Origin: a virus
IMG/VR virus record: IMGVR_UViG_3300042935_000229
Location: 1 to 31,388 of that record
Direction: 5' to 3' (one strand)
Length of the DNA stretch: 31,388 bases
Shown: positions 1 through 8,569 of the stretch, piece after piece
How the letters are laid out: every line of letters begins with the position of its first letter
How positions within the stretch are numbered: position 1 is the stretch's first letter
Translations under genes and position numbers: made by a program
The notes under the pieces: generated by a model
Told to the model about the DNA's origin: nothing
Database searches by the model: none
Seen by the model: the letters and a program-made list of their open reading frames with translations, nothing else

Positions 1-1
1 T

Positions 2-1708
2 TTGCCCAACCAAGAGGAAGTGCGAGGCATTCGCACCCTGTCTGGCGGCACCCAAGTCGTGACAGTTTGCGGTGACTTTGTGTATGTTATGGAATCGGAC
101 TACACGCCCAAAATGATTGGCCAAATGAATACCTCCACCGGCTTGGTCGGGATTGTGGATAACGGCGTGAATGTCTACATTGTGGATGAGACATACCGCT
201 ATTGTTGGTTTATCTCTAACCCATCCGCAGCCACTTTTACTGGTTCCATATCAACTACAACCTTAACAGTCACCTCTGTTTTAAGCGGAACGATTGCCGT
301 TGGCCAAGCTATTTTTGGGCAAGGCGTAGATCAAAATACGGTGATTACCGCACTAGGTACTGGTACCGGCGGAACTGGAACTTATACGGTAAGCGACTCC
401 CAAACAGTAGCATCTACCCAAATTAACTCGGTGGCCGCGCCCGCTATTGTGACTGCGTCTATTGCCACTACAACGATGACGGTAACTGCGGTCACAAGCG
501 GAACATTAAAAATTGGCCAAACCATTGAGGGTTCAGGCGTAACCGATGGAACTATTATTACGGCTTTTGGCACAGGGTCTGGGGGCGCAGGAACTTACAC
601 GGTTAGCGCATCACAAACAGTTAGCAGTACCACTATTTATGCCATTAACTGGACTGTATTGCCAGCAACCGATGGCGCATTCCAAGGCGGTGGAACGGTT
701 GATATTACCGACAATTACTTTGTTTATAACAAACCTGATTCGCAACTTTGGGCAGCATCGGACTTACTAAGCCCGATTACCGACCCGCTATCCTTTGCTA
801 GTAAAGATGGCTCACCAGATGACCTAGTCTCTATTATTGTTGACCGCCGAGAAGTTTATTTGCTTGGCGAGATGTCATCCGAAGTCTGGATTAATTCTGG
901 CGCGGTGCCATTCCCATTTACTAGGATTCCTGGCACATCTACCCAGCAAGGTATTGCAGCGCAATATTCTATGTCTAGGATGGGCAACTCGTTTGCGTAT
1001 GTGTCTAAAAACAATCGCGGCGAGGCAATGGTCGTGCGCATGAATGGATATTTTCCTGAGAGAATATCAACCCATGCGGTAGAAACAACCTTAGTAAATC
1101 AGAATGTGTCTAACGCCATAGCGTGGACCTATCAACTTGAAGGCCATGAAGTCTATGTGGTGACCTTTCCCGCAATTGGGACTAACGGCTTAACTTGGGC
1201 GTATGACAACACCACCGGCCTATGGCATAAGTGGTTATATCGTAACAATCAGAACGAATACGAGCGCCACCGTGGTAATTGCTGCGCATTTTTTAACCAG
1301 CAGGTATTGGTTGGGGATTACGAAAATGGCAAGATTTATCAGTTAAGCCGTAACTTTTATACAGACGATGGCCAGCCAATCCGCCGGATTCGCAGAGCCC
1401 CGCATATAACAAGCGACTTGCAGCGGCAGTATTTCCATGAGTTGCAGATTCAGTTCCAGCCAGGCGTTGGTTTATCAACCGGTCAAGGCGAGGACCCGCA
1501 AGCCATGTTGCGCTGGTCTAATGACGGCGGATCAACTTGGTCTAATGAATATTGGACATCTATTGGAAAGCAAGGAAAATACTTAAATCGTGCTATTTGG
1601 CGGCGTTTAGGGTTTTCCCGTGATAAGGTATTCGAGGTTTCTATCTCGGACCCCGTCAAGGCAGTCATTATTTCTGCAAACTTAAAGGCCGAAGCTGGAG
1701 AAAACTAA
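2..1708 (+). CDS. P22 gp10-like tail adaptor / packaged-DNA stabilisation protein (5' partial)
   Basis: Probably the gp10-type tail hub protein that plugs the portal vertex after packaging. The reading frame is open to the window edge, so the TTG at position 2 is unlikely to be the true start. Family-like stretches follow residue 215: a [17 protein letters not shown] segment, then [27 protein letters not shown] and an FPFTRIPG turn. Residues 78-146 and 149-213 are two copies of a Gly/Thr/Ser-rich beta module inserted between gp10-like segments; the copies share a GTGTYTV(S)xSQTV core. The C-terminal third is rich in aromatic residues and ends in a predicted beta-rich region. The next gene starts on the stop codon (TAATG). 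The family call rests on remembered motifs and on the position before the ejection-protein genes. Confidence 0.72.
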   Translation: MPNQEEVRGIRTLSGGTQVVTVCGDFVYVMESDYTPKMIGQMNTSTGLVGIVDNGVNVYIVDETYRYCWFISNPSAATFTGSISTTTLTVTSVLSGTIAVGQAIFGQGVDQNTVITALGTGTGGTGTYTVSDSQTVASTQINSVAAPAIVTASIATTTMTVTAVTSGTLKIGQTIEGSGVTDGTIITAFGTGSGGAGTYTVSASQTVSSTTIYAINWTVLPATDGAFQGGGTVDITDNYFVYNKPDSQLWAASDLLSPITDPLSFASKDGSPDDLVSIIVDRREVYLLGEMSSEVWINSGAVPFPFTRIPGTSTQQGIAAQYSMSRMGNSFAYVSKNNRGEAMVVRMNGYFPERISTHAVETTLVNQNVSNAIAWTYQLEGHEVYVVTFPAIGTNGLTWAYDNTTGLWHKWLYRNNQNEYERHRGNCCAFFNQQVLVGDYENGKIYQLSRNFYTDDGQPIRRIRRAPHITSDLQRQYFHELQIQFQPGVGLSTGQGEDPQAMLRWSNDGGSTWSNEYWTSIGKQGKYLNRAIWRRLGFSRDKVFEVSISDPVKAVIISANLKAEAGEN

Positions 1709-1926
1709 TGTCTACACCGCAAAACCAACGGCTGCCAACAAGTCCATTAATTGATGATACTGGACGGCCAACTCGTGCTTGGCAGTTATTTTTGCTTAAC
1801 CTGTTGAACTTTTCGAGTGCATCTACGGCTACGGCTGGATCGGCTACCCTGCCAGCAAACCCAGAAGGGTTTATTGAAGTTACGGTAAATGGCGAGTCTA
1901 AAAGAATTCCATATTACAACCCATGA
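1708..1926 (+). CDS. Small phage protein, 72 aa, unknown function
   Basis: I do not recognise a specific function. The ATG overlaps the stop of the tail adaptor gene (TAATG), and a GGAG site lies 7 nt upstream, so the start is well supported. The product has a Pro/Asn-rich N-terminus, a central PTRAWQLFLLNLLNF segment, an Ala/Ser/Thr linker and a C-terminus ending in RIPYYNP. Short proteins with this PTxAWxxFLxxL pattern are common beside tail genes in aquatic phages, so a minor virion or tail-associated role is plausible. It is coupled to the next gene by an ATGA overlap. Confidence 0.7.
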   Translation: MSTPQNQRLPTSPLIDDTGRPTRAWQLFLLNLLNFSSASTATAGSATLPANPEGFIEVTVNGESKRIPYYNP

Positions 1927-2354
1927 ACGAACAGTTACTTGCCCCTCTTAATCTGCCGCCAGCTGCGCAACGGTGGCTTATTGATTTCTTTTGGGTTATT
2001 CAAGGCCTTGATGATTGGCGCGATGATGACCCAGTAGAGCCAAAACAGAAAGAAAAGGTCATTTATCAGGTTATGGTGGAATTACCCCAAAACCATTTCT
2101 TTCAAGCCCATTCCCATAATTTGCTGCCTATCGTCAGTATTCTTATTTTGAAGTGGATTGGTGCTAACAAATTGGAAGATAATAGAGAACAATTACACAA
2201 GGCCTATATGTGGCGGGCTGCGTATTACGACTTAATATTGGAAGTAGTGCGCCTAGTCCACGGATTTGATGAGGCGGCTAATGCTGCTGAGTATGTTGCC
2301 AAATTATATGGCGAGACTTATGAAGATTATGTAAAGGAGTTTGAGAATGCCTGA
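1923..2354 (+). CDS. Conserved phage protein, 143 aa, unknown function
   Basis: Unrecognised function. The protein is helical, with a short hydrophobic segment (LLPIVSILILKWIGA, about residues 68-82) and a C-terminal acidic helix ending in YEDYVKEFENA. The fold could resemble a tail-associated adaptor or a chaperone-like helical protein; no catalytic motif is visible. It starts in an ATGA overlap with the preceding gene. Its 3' end carries the AAGGAG site of the next gene, and the two genes overlap by 8 nt. Position between the gp10-like adaptor and the ejection proteins suggests a virion assembly role, which is inference only. Confidence 0.75.
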   Translation: MNEQLLAPLNLPPAAQRWLIDFFWVIQGLDDWRDDDPVEPKQKEKVIYQVMVELPQNHFFQAHSHNLLPIVSILILKWIGANKLEDNREQLHKAYMWRAAYYDLILEVVRLVHGFDEAANAAEYVAKLYGETYEDYVKEFENA

Positions 2355-3114
2355 TCCAGTCACCGGTACTATTGCAGCCGTTTCGCTTGGTAGCGGCTAT
2401 ATGCAATCACGCGCTGCAAAAGATGCGGCAAGTATGCAAGCAGCTGCTGCTAATCGCGCAATGGACCAAGAACGGGCCATGTATGAACAATCCAGAGAAG
2501 ATTTAGGACCATACAGAGAAGTTGGTTACACCGCCCTTAGAGACATTGAGCGCATGAAGCCGTTTTTAACTTCTCAATTTGGACCTGAACAATTTGGGCA
2601 ATACTTAGACCCCAGCATGGCATTTCGGCAGCGTTTAGGAACTCAAGCAACCGAGCGTTTAGCCAATGTGGGTGGCGGGGCAATCAGCGGTAATACCATG
2701 CGCGCTTTGACTGATTATGGTCAAAACCTAGCATCTACTGAATACGGTAATGCGTTTAATCGTTTTCAGACTGAGCGAGGCAATATTTATAACACCCTAG
2801 CCAATATTGCTGGAATGGGTCAACAGTCTGTTAACACAGGAGTTCAAGCTGGCCAAAACTTTGCAGCTGGACAAACAGGATTAATAACTGGCCAAGCGGC
2901 AGCTAATGCAGCCGGAACGGTTGGATCAGCAAATGCGCTTGCAGGAGGATTTGGCGGTGCTACTAATGCCTACTTGTTAAATCAGTTTATGAGACCACAA
3001 GGCACTCCATCCGCAGTAACGCCATCATCTACTTTGTCTGGATATGGAAATATTCCACCGATGTACACGCCAGGTACTGGATTGCCAACAACATACGGCC
3101 CATCCCCTGCTTAA
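2347..3114 (+). CDS. Phage DNA-ejection / internal virion protein candidate, 255 aa
   Basis: Likely the counterpart of P22 gp7, one of the proteins ejected ahead of DNA. The N-terminus has a Gly/Ala-rich amphipathic segment (TGTIAAVSLGSGYMQSRAAK), then a helical region (MQAAAANRAMDQERAMYEQ) and a YREVGYTALRDIERM motif typical of this family. A long Ala/Gly/Gln/Asn-rich C-terminal half follows, ending in a Pro/Thr-rich tail. I choose ATG at 2347, not the in-frame TTG at 2341, because AAGGAG (2334-2339) lies 7 nt before the ATG. It overlaps the upstream gene by 8 nt. The following two genes fit the gp20/gp16 positions. Confidence 0.62.
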   Translation: MPDPVTGTIAAVSLGSGYMQSRAAKDAASMQAAAANRAMDQERAMYEQSREDLGPYREVGYTALRDIERMKPFLTSQFGPEQFGQYLDPSMAFRQRLGTQATERLANVGGGAISGNTMRALTDYGQNLASTEYGNAFNRFQTERGNIYNTLANIAGMGQQSVNTGVQAGQNFAAGQTGLITGQAAANAAGTVGSANALAGGFGGATNAYLLNQFMRPQGTPSAVTPSSTLSGYGNIPPMYTPGTGLPTTYGPSPA

Positions 3115-3135
3115 TTAGGAAAGAAAACACTAATC

Positions 3136-4488
3136 ATGGCAATTAATATAAAACCAGACATCTCGCTAAGCGGAAAACCACCGACAATGATGACATTGCC
3201 GGAAATGGTCAATATGGCTCGTGGTGCGCAAGCATACCAACGTGAGCGGGAAATATTCCCTGAGTTAGTGCAACAGGCCCGTACTCAAACGCAGCAATCT
3301 CAATTTTCTTTGGATAAAGACCAAACTGCGGGAATTATGTCTTTGGTTGGTGGTTACAGAAATGACCCAAGAATTAATAGCGGAAATGCCGACCAAGCCA
3401 TAGAGGCTATGTCAGAAATCCGCTCAAAAGCCGTGGCTATTGGAATTCCAGAAAAACGAGTAGATGATTTAATGCGCATGGGCAACGCAATTGCGGTACG
3501 CAATCCTGATAAATTACCTCAATATTTTAATAATGTTATTCAGTCACAAATTGGTCCTACTGGCCAACAAGGATTACAAACACCTCAATTAACATCCGTT
3601 GGTGGTGCGCCAGCTTTCTTGCGTACTGGTCCTGCCACAATAACGCCAGCAAACATCGTACAGCCTGAAGTAGCGCCAGCAACAGCACCGGCTGCGGTTG
3701 TACCGGCAGCAGCGCCACAAGTTGGAACTACGCCCAAAGGCGTTACAAGCGCTGACATGGTTGCAAGCAGAAATGACCCTGGCTTTGCTTTGCCATACCC
3801 AGTACGCAGAGCAGGCGATATTCGACCATTTGCTCCTGGCGAAGAATCAGCAACTGTAGAGGGTCAGGCCTATATTAAAAACCTATCAGCCGTTGGATCA
3901 ACTGCGCCAACAGGTCTTGATCGCGTTGATAGAGTGTTGCAAACCATTAGCAAAATTGAATCGAGTAGGGATTTCAAAGCTGGTAAGCCTGGTGAGTTGG
4001 AAGCTAAATTAAGAGCAGCCATTGGCGATGCAGATTACAAATTATTATCTAAAGAGATTGCTGACCTTGTTATTGCAACCAATCAAGCCATTGGTGGCAA
4101 GACCGATGCAACAACCGCTTTGGTATCTCAAGCAACAGGTAACGAGGTATACCCGCCTGAAATATTAAAAAATATAGCAACCAAATTGCGTGGAGAGGCT
4201 TACGGCGCAATGTTGGAGGCAAAAGGCGCAAACAAGTTTTTACAACTTGGATTAAATGAAGCTAACCTCCCAAGGGGTTATAAAGCCGCGTGGGACGACA
4301 ATAAAGATGTTAGGGTATATGAAGCAATGGCAATATTTGCGTCAGACAGACTAACGCCTCAAGAAAAAATAACTGCTTACAATAAGATTAAACCGACCAA
4401 TTTAGAGGCATTAAATGAGTTTGAGCGCAAGGCCCGCAACATTGAAAGTCTTGCTAATACCGGTACTTTGCCAAGGCAAAAACGATGA
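3136..4488 (+). CDS. Putative internal virion / ejection protein, 450 aa
   Basis: No specific family recognised. The N-terminal half is helical and Gln-rich, residues about 175-205 form an Ala/Pro/Val-rich linker, and the C-terminal half is helical and charged (KLRAAIGDADYKLLSKEIADL and onwards). Size and position between a gp7-like gene and a 751-residue Ala-rich gene match the second P22 ejection protein slot (gp20). An AGGAAAG site lies upstream of the ATG. The stop overlaps the next ATG (ATGA at 4485-4488), implying translational coupling. The function is inferred from context. Confidence 0.55.
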   Translation: MAINIKPDISLSGKPPTMMTLPEMVNMARGAQAYQREREIFPELVQQARTQTQQSQFSLDKDQTAGIMSLVGGYRNDPRINSGNADQAIEAMSEIRSKAVAIGIPEKRVDDLMRMGNAIAVRNPDKLPQYFNNVIQSQIGPTGQQGLQTPQLTSVGGAPAFLRTGPATITPANIVQPEVAPATAPAAVVPAAAPQVGTTPKGVTSADMVASRNDPGFALPYPVRRAGDIRPFAPGEESATVEGQAYIKNLSAVGSTAPTGLDRVDRVLQTISKIESSRDFKAGKPGELEAKLRAAIGDADYKLLSKEIADLVIATNQAIGGKTDATTALVSQATGNEVYPPEILKNIATKLRGEAYGAMLEAKGANKFLQLGLNEANLPRGYKAAWDDNKDVRVYEAMAIFASDRLTPQEKITAYNKIKPTNLEALNEFERKARNIESLANTGTLPRQKR

Positions 4489-6740
4489 GCGATCCATTTG
4501 TCCATGAAAATTTAAGTGCGGATGCTAGAACTAAAGCATTAGAGATTGGCCAATCTATGTCTAGCGAAGGTAGTTCAATTAATACTAGATTATTAGAAAG
4601 AATACTGTCTACCCCAGCTGAGTTTAATAGCTACCCTTTGAAAACCCGTCAAGCACTTTTTGAGCGTTTAGGGGTACGACCCGCTATGGCAGCCACAGAA
4701 TCTAAAGGTGGTATTGGCTTTGGTGGTTTATTTGATGCCATAAAAACTACCAAACAAGAATATCAAAAAGAACAAAAAGCCGAACCAGCAACTCAGGCAA
4801 CTGATTTATTTGGCGCTTTGAGTGCTACTAAACAAGAATACGAAAAACAAAAAAACACTCAAGTAATGGGTGATATATCGCAAGAGGCAAAACTAAGAGA
4901 AACCTTGGTTGCCGGTGTTCCAGAGGTTGTTAAAAAGGACGCATCTGGGCGCGTAATTGAAGAACCCCAACAACGCAAAGTGCGCAATGTAAAACAATTT
5001 TTAATGGATGCCCCTGTAGAAACTGCCTTAACCCTAGCTACGGGCGCGGTGACTGCCCCAATCGCAGCTGTTGAACAATTAGGTTCTGATATCTATGGGC
5101 GGATTACCGGCAAACCAAATGTTGGCCAAGATGTGTTTAAGGCAAGAATGCAAGCTGGAACTTATGTACCCCGTACAGAAGCTGGCAAAGAAATGGTACA
5201 AACAGTTGGCAAAGCATTTGAGGCTACAAAACTGCCACCAGTATTAGCCCCAGAGTTAACTGCGGTTACAGCTGCGGGACGATTGCCTCCTTCCAAGCCA
5301 GAGGGCAAGCCAAAGATGTCGGTTAAGGAGTATGAAAAGGTTAAATCAACCATTGAAGGACAAGACCCACCCGCATTGCCTGGATTAGCAAGTGTTGGCG
5401 CAGCTGGTCGGCGTGACCCTGTAGCAATTAGAGCGGCTATTGATGCTTTACCAACAGAATTGCAAAATGAGGTAAGAAATGTACCTATAAACCGCATTAA
5501 CTTGCCTGCGCTAGAATCCCATGTGCAGGCTTTAAATTTACCAGTACCTATTAGCCTAACCCGTGGCCAAGCTACAGGCGATTTGGTGGCGCTGAGTAAT
5601 GAGTTAAACCGCCGTGGCGAGTTGCAAAATATTGCATACCGCATGGGCGAAACAAACAAAGCATTAATTGAAAACTTATCTGCTATCAGAGACCGTGCCG
5701 CGCCTGATTTGCCAGGCTCTAAACCATCTGATTTTGGTCAAATTGTTATTGATACTTACAAAGGTATAGACAATGACCGGCGTACCATTATTGGTAATCT
5801 GTATAAAGATTTAGAAACCGCAGCCGGTGGTAATTTCCCAATTAATTCTCGCGCATTTGTAAATAATGCCGATAACCAATTAAGCAAAAAACTTAAAAGC
5901 GAGTTTGTGCCACCCACAATTCAAAGACAGTTACAGGCTTATCGTGATGGTGGCAAGATGGATTTTGAGCAGTTTGAGGCTTTGCGCACCAATCTAGCAA
6001 CTGAAATACGCAAAGCTGAACGCGCTGGCGACGGAAATGCCTCAATGGCGCTATCTATCGTAAGAGACTCGTTAGAGGATTTACCATTAACTGGTGAGGC
6101 TGCCGCATTAAAACCATTGGCAGACGCTGCAAGAACGGCAGCTAGAGAGCGATTTGAGGCTTTAAAACGAGACCCAGCCTATAAGGCAGCTGTAGATGAC
6201 AAGGTTGCCTCAGAAAACTTTGTTGAGACTTTTGTACTTAGCAAGGGCAAGGGAACTGAAAAGAATGTCCAAACCATGATGGATGCCCTTGGCAAAGGTA
6301 CCGATGGCCAATACGCAGTTGCTGCCAATATCATTGAGTATTTAAGAAGCAAATCGGTAGATCAGCAAGGCAACTTCTCTCAAGCCGCTTATAACAAGGC
6401 GCTTAAAGAATTAGACCCTAAATTGCAAAACATTTTTGATGGCGCTACGGCACAAACCCTTAGAGATTTGGGCGAAGTTTCGCGTAAGGTTATGGCCCAA
6501 CCAAAAGGCAGCTTTGCAAATAACAGCAATACATTTGTAGCAGCTTTAGCAGACAAATTAGGCAAAGGTGCGGAGCAAGCATTAAACCTAGCGATTCCAG
6601 GCGCATCCATTGGAACGGCTGCAGCACAAGTTCGCGCCCGCCGTGCGGGACGGCAGTTTGAGGAACAATCTTTAGAACCATTGGCCGGCGTTAAAGGTAA
6701 GTCAAACCTAATTAGAGACATTCTAAGTAAAAAGGAATAA
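4485..6740 (+). CDS. Large putative internal virion / ejection protein, 751 aa
   Basis: Unrecognised by specific motif, but its length, Ala/Lys/Gln-rich helical make-up and place after two putative ejection genes match the third ejection protein slot (P22 gp16-like). Residues 81-98 and 107-124 are an imperfect repeat, (G/D)LFxAxxxTKQEYxKxx. Residues 175-199 form a hydrophobic Ala/Val/Thr segment that could insert in a membrane. The remainder is long charged helices, with a second Gly/Ala-rich hydrophobic patch near residues 697-715. No HExxH, lysozyme or transglycosylase motif was found. Translation is probably coupled to the upstream gene by ATGA. Confidence 0.55.
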   Translation: MSDPFVHENLSADARTKALEIGQSMSSEGSSINTRLLERILSTPAEFNSYPLKTRQALFERLGVRPAMAATESKGGIGFGGLFDAIKTTKQEYQKEQKAEPATQATDLFGALSATKQEYEKQKNTQVMGDISQEAKLRETLVAGVPEVVKKDASGRVIEEPQQRKVRNVKQFLMDAPVETALTLATGAVTAPIAAVEQLGSDIYGRITGKPNVGQDVFKARMQAGTYVPRTEAGKEMVQTVGKAFEATKLPPVLAPELTAVTAAGRLPPSKPEGKPKMSVKEYEKVKSTIEGQDPPALPGLASVGAAGRRDPVAIRAAIDALPTELQNEVRNVPINRINLPALESHVQALNLPVPISLTRGQATGDLVALSNELNRRGELQNIAYRMGETNKALIENLSAIRDRAAPDLPGSKPSDFGQIVIDTYKGIDNDRRTIIGNLYKDLETAAGGNFPINSRAFVNNADNQLSKKLKSEFVPPTIQRQLQAYRDGGKMDFEQFEALRTNLATEIRKAERAGDGNASMALSIVRDSLEDLPLTGEAAALKPLADAARTAARERFEALKRDPAYKAAVDDKVASENFVETFVLSKGKGTEKNVQTMMDALGKGTDGQYAVAANIIEYLRSKSVDQQGNFSQAAYNKALKELDPKLQNIFDGATAQTLRDLGEVSRKVMAQPKGSFANNSNTFVAALADKLGKGAEQALNLAIPGASIGTAAAQVRARRAGRQFEEQSLEPLAGVKGKSNLIRDILSKKE

Positions 6741-6743
6741 ATC

Positions 6744-7466
6744 ATGGCAGCAGTTAATCTTTCACCAATCGGCAATGGCTTTCAGTTTTTTAGCAATGAT
6801 GGGCTGCCATTAAACGCCGGTAGACTTCATACCTATCAGGCTGGGTCAACCACACCGCTTGTAACTTATACAGACTCTAGCGGTCTAATTGCAAATACCA
6901 ACCCCATTATTTTGGGAACGGATGGACGGCCACCGTCAACAATTTGGCTGCTAGACGGGTTTTTCTATAAATTTGTACTAGCTAATTCAAGCAATGTCAC
7001 CATTCAAACCTATGACAATTTGTATGGAATTGTTAGCGCAACCCCTCCGGCTGCAACACCAATTCCTGCGGGCGGTATTTTATTGTGGTCTGGCTCAATT
7101 GGATCAATCCCTGCTGGCTATGTAATATGTAATGGCTCTAACGGTACGCCAGACCTGCGAGACCGTTTTGTCGTAGGCGCTGGCTCTACTTATGCGGTTA
7201 ATGCTACAGGCGGTTCAGCGGATGCGGTAGTTGTATCGCATACTCACGCTGCTACTGTTACAGATCCTGGTCATGCCCATAATTTTTTAGGTTCTGTATA
7301 TACTAACCCCGGTTCTACTGGCGGCGCGAGCGCACAAGCGCAGACAACTCTATCAACAAACACGGCAGTCACAGGAATTACTGTATCTAACGCTACAGCT
7401 GGTGTAAGCGGAACTAACGCTAATTTGCCTCCTTACTATGCGCTTTGCTACATCATGAAAACCTAA
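6744..7466 (+). CDS. Tail fibre/collar-domain protein, 240 aa
   Basis: A tail-tip or fibre protein. Residues 1-95 form a common tail-fibre N-terminal domain (GLPLNAGRLHTYQAGSTTP, then NPIILGTDGRPPSTIWLLDG). Residues about 112-147 match the phage tail collar domain: IPAGYVICNG followed by TPDLRDRFVVGAG. A His/Gly-rich segment (SHTHAATVTDPGHAH) and an ANLPPYYALCYIMKT ending are also typical of collar proteins, where trimers meet the receptor. Start is supported by AAAGGA upstream of ATG. It is the last gene before the lysis cassette. Confidence 0.85.
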   Translation: MAAVNLSPIGNGFQFFSNDGLPLNAGRLHTYQAGSTTPLVTYTDSSGLIANTNPIILGTDGRPPSTIWLLDGFFYKFVLANSSNVTIQTYDNLYGIVSATPPAATPIPAGGILLWSGSIGSIPAGYVICNGSNGTPDLRDRFVVGAGSTYAVNATGGSADAVVVSHTHAATVTDPGHAHNFLGSVYTNPGSTGGASAQAQTTLSTNTAVTGITVSNATAGVSGTNANLPPYYALCYIMKT

Positions 7467-7467
7467 T

Positions 7468-7722
7468 ATGGAATGGCAGACTATTATTAATATTGGCCTT
7501 GGATGCGTTATTGCATCTATTGGCTGGTTTGCTAGGGAACTTTGGGATTCTGTTAAAGAGTTGCGCAGAGACATTCACCAGATTGAAAAAGGTCTGCCAG
7601 AACTGTATGTTCGCAAGGATGACCTAAAAGAAGTACGGGTGGAGATGGCTGCACGATTTGACAAGTTAGAAAGCATCATGGCATCGTTTTTTGACCGATT
7701 GGCAGATAAGGCCGATAGATAA
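7468..7722 (+). CDS. Small membrane-anchored coiled-coil protein, 84 aa
   Basis: One predicted N-terminal membrane segment (about residues 5-22, IINIGLGCVIASIGWFA) is followed by a charged helix (WDSVKELRRDIHQIEKGLPE) and a second amphipathic helix. This is the general layout of phage lysis-cassette accessory proteins or inner-membrane spanin-like proteins, but no defining motif is visible. It begins two bases after the tail collar stop, and its stop overlaps the next start (TAATG). Placement just before further membrane proteins, holin and endolysin supports a membrane role late in infection. Confidence 0.65.
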   Translation: MEWQTIINIGLGCVIASIGWFARELWDSVKELRRDIHQIEKGLPELYVRKDDLKEVRVEMAARFDKLESIMASFFDRLADKADR

Positions 7723-7937
7723 TGGATGTGCCATATAACAATGGCAAAATTAAGATAGGTTGTGCTTATTACCTAAACCCGTTAAGGCCTAAATACATTG
7801 AGTACGATGAGGATATGCTGGAGTTGCAGAGTTACCTAATTCACGATCCTCGCATACTTAATCAACAGTATTGGCTTAAACGGATTTATATATTAATCCT
7901 TTTATTTGTATTAACAATTATGCTAATGGCCCACTAA
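7722..7937 (+). CDS. Small protein with C-terminal membrane segment, 71 aa
   Basis: Unknown function. A soluble N-terminal part (about residues 1-50, rich in Tyr/Leu/Asp) leads to one strongly hydrophobic C-terminal helix (IYILILLFVLTIMLMA), so it is probably a tail-anchored inner membrane protein. Its ATG overlaps the upstream stop, and its own stop overlaps the next ATG (TAATG), placing it in a tightly coupled series. It is too short to assign, but the membrane topology fits the lysis region. Confidence 0.6.
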   Translation: MDVPYNNGKIKIGCAYYLNPLRPKYIEYDEDMLELQSYLIHDPRILNQQYWLKRIYILILLFVLTIMLMAH

Positions 7938-8110
7938 TGTTAATGACCATACTCAATATTTTTGCTTTATTTATTGCTATTTTTGCGGTAGTTATATTTA
8001 CTGTAATGTTTGCTTTCTTTCTATTTATTATGTTTGCCTGCACCTTTATTGGCTGGAAAGAAATTAACTCAATGCCTGTATCGGACATATGGCAAAAATT
8101 AAAAAAATGA
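7937..8110 (+). CDS. Very hydrophobic small membrane protein, 57 aa
   Basis: A 57-codon ORF beginning at the ATG that overlaps the upstream stop (TAATG). Residues about 3-40 are almost entirely hydrophobic (rich in Phe, Ile, Ala, Val), enough for one long or two short membrane helices, followed by a polar tail with IxxWQKLKK. The composition and position near the holin make an accessory holin or antiholin possible; no family is recognised. No strong Shine-Dalgarno site is visible, so translation probably relies on coupling. Confidence 0.55.
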   Translation: MLMTILNIFALFIAIFAVVIFTVMFAFFLFIMFACTFIGWKEINSMPVSDIWQKLKK

Positions 8111-8116
8111 TGATAT

Positions 8117-8569
8117 ATGTCAGACGAACTGGGGCTATCCGCTGGTGCCAAGGGTATCAGCGAGGGGATGAAAACCGGTAGAGAAGCCGGTAGAGAAATT
8201 GGCAAGAATATTGAGGAAGTACAGAAAGAAGCAGTAGATGTTGCAAAGCAGCAAGCAAATGCAAGAATACGGGAACGCAGGGAAGCGGAGTTAAGGAAAG
8301 AACGGGCAATATTTAAAGCCCTTGAGGAGTACAAACACCGCAAAAAGATTTCCGATGAGGAGTACCAGCTGCGCATAGATTTTATTAAGAAGTACGGCAC
8401 CAAAGAATGGCAACGGTTAATAGATATAAAGATTGAAATTGAGCGGCTTGAGAAAGAAGATAAAAAGTATTTTGACGCAGAGTTGTCAAAGGTTAAATGG
8501 GTGCAGTTTTGGTGCTTTTTAGCAGCTGGTTGGATTGCTTATTTTATAGTATGGGGCGGTAAAAAATAA
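8117..8569 (+). CDS. Coiled-coil protein with C-terminal membrane helix, 150 aa
   Basis: Residues 1-30 carry a Gly/Lys-rich segment (SAGAKGISEGMKTGREAGRE). Residues 30-75 and 90-125 are long charged helices rich in Glu/Lys/Arg, likely coiled coil. Residues about 128-146 (WVQFWCFLAAGWIAYFIVW) form one membrane helix close to the C-terminus. Function unknown; a membrane-associated structural or lysis-accessory role is an inference from topology and neighbours. It follows the 57-aa gene by 6 nt and overlaps the next gene by one base (TAATG). Confidence 0.65.
   Translation: MSDELGLSAGAKGISEGMKTGREAGREIGKNIEEVQKEAVDVAKQQANARIRERREAELRKERAIFKALEEYKHRKKISDEEYQLRIDFIKKYGTKEWQRLIDIKIEIERLEKEDKKYFDAELSKVKWVQFWCFLAAGWIAYFIVWGGKK

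Noticed and set aside
5162-5659. 165-codon antisense ORF in the 751-residue gene
   Set aside because: It lies wholly antisense to a well supported gene, has no ribosome site, and its composition is that of a reverse-strand shadow.
7918-8403. 161-codon antisense ORF in the lysis region
   Set aside because: It covers the start of two supported plus-strand membrane genes and its sequence is a reverse shadow of their hydrophobic and charged helices.
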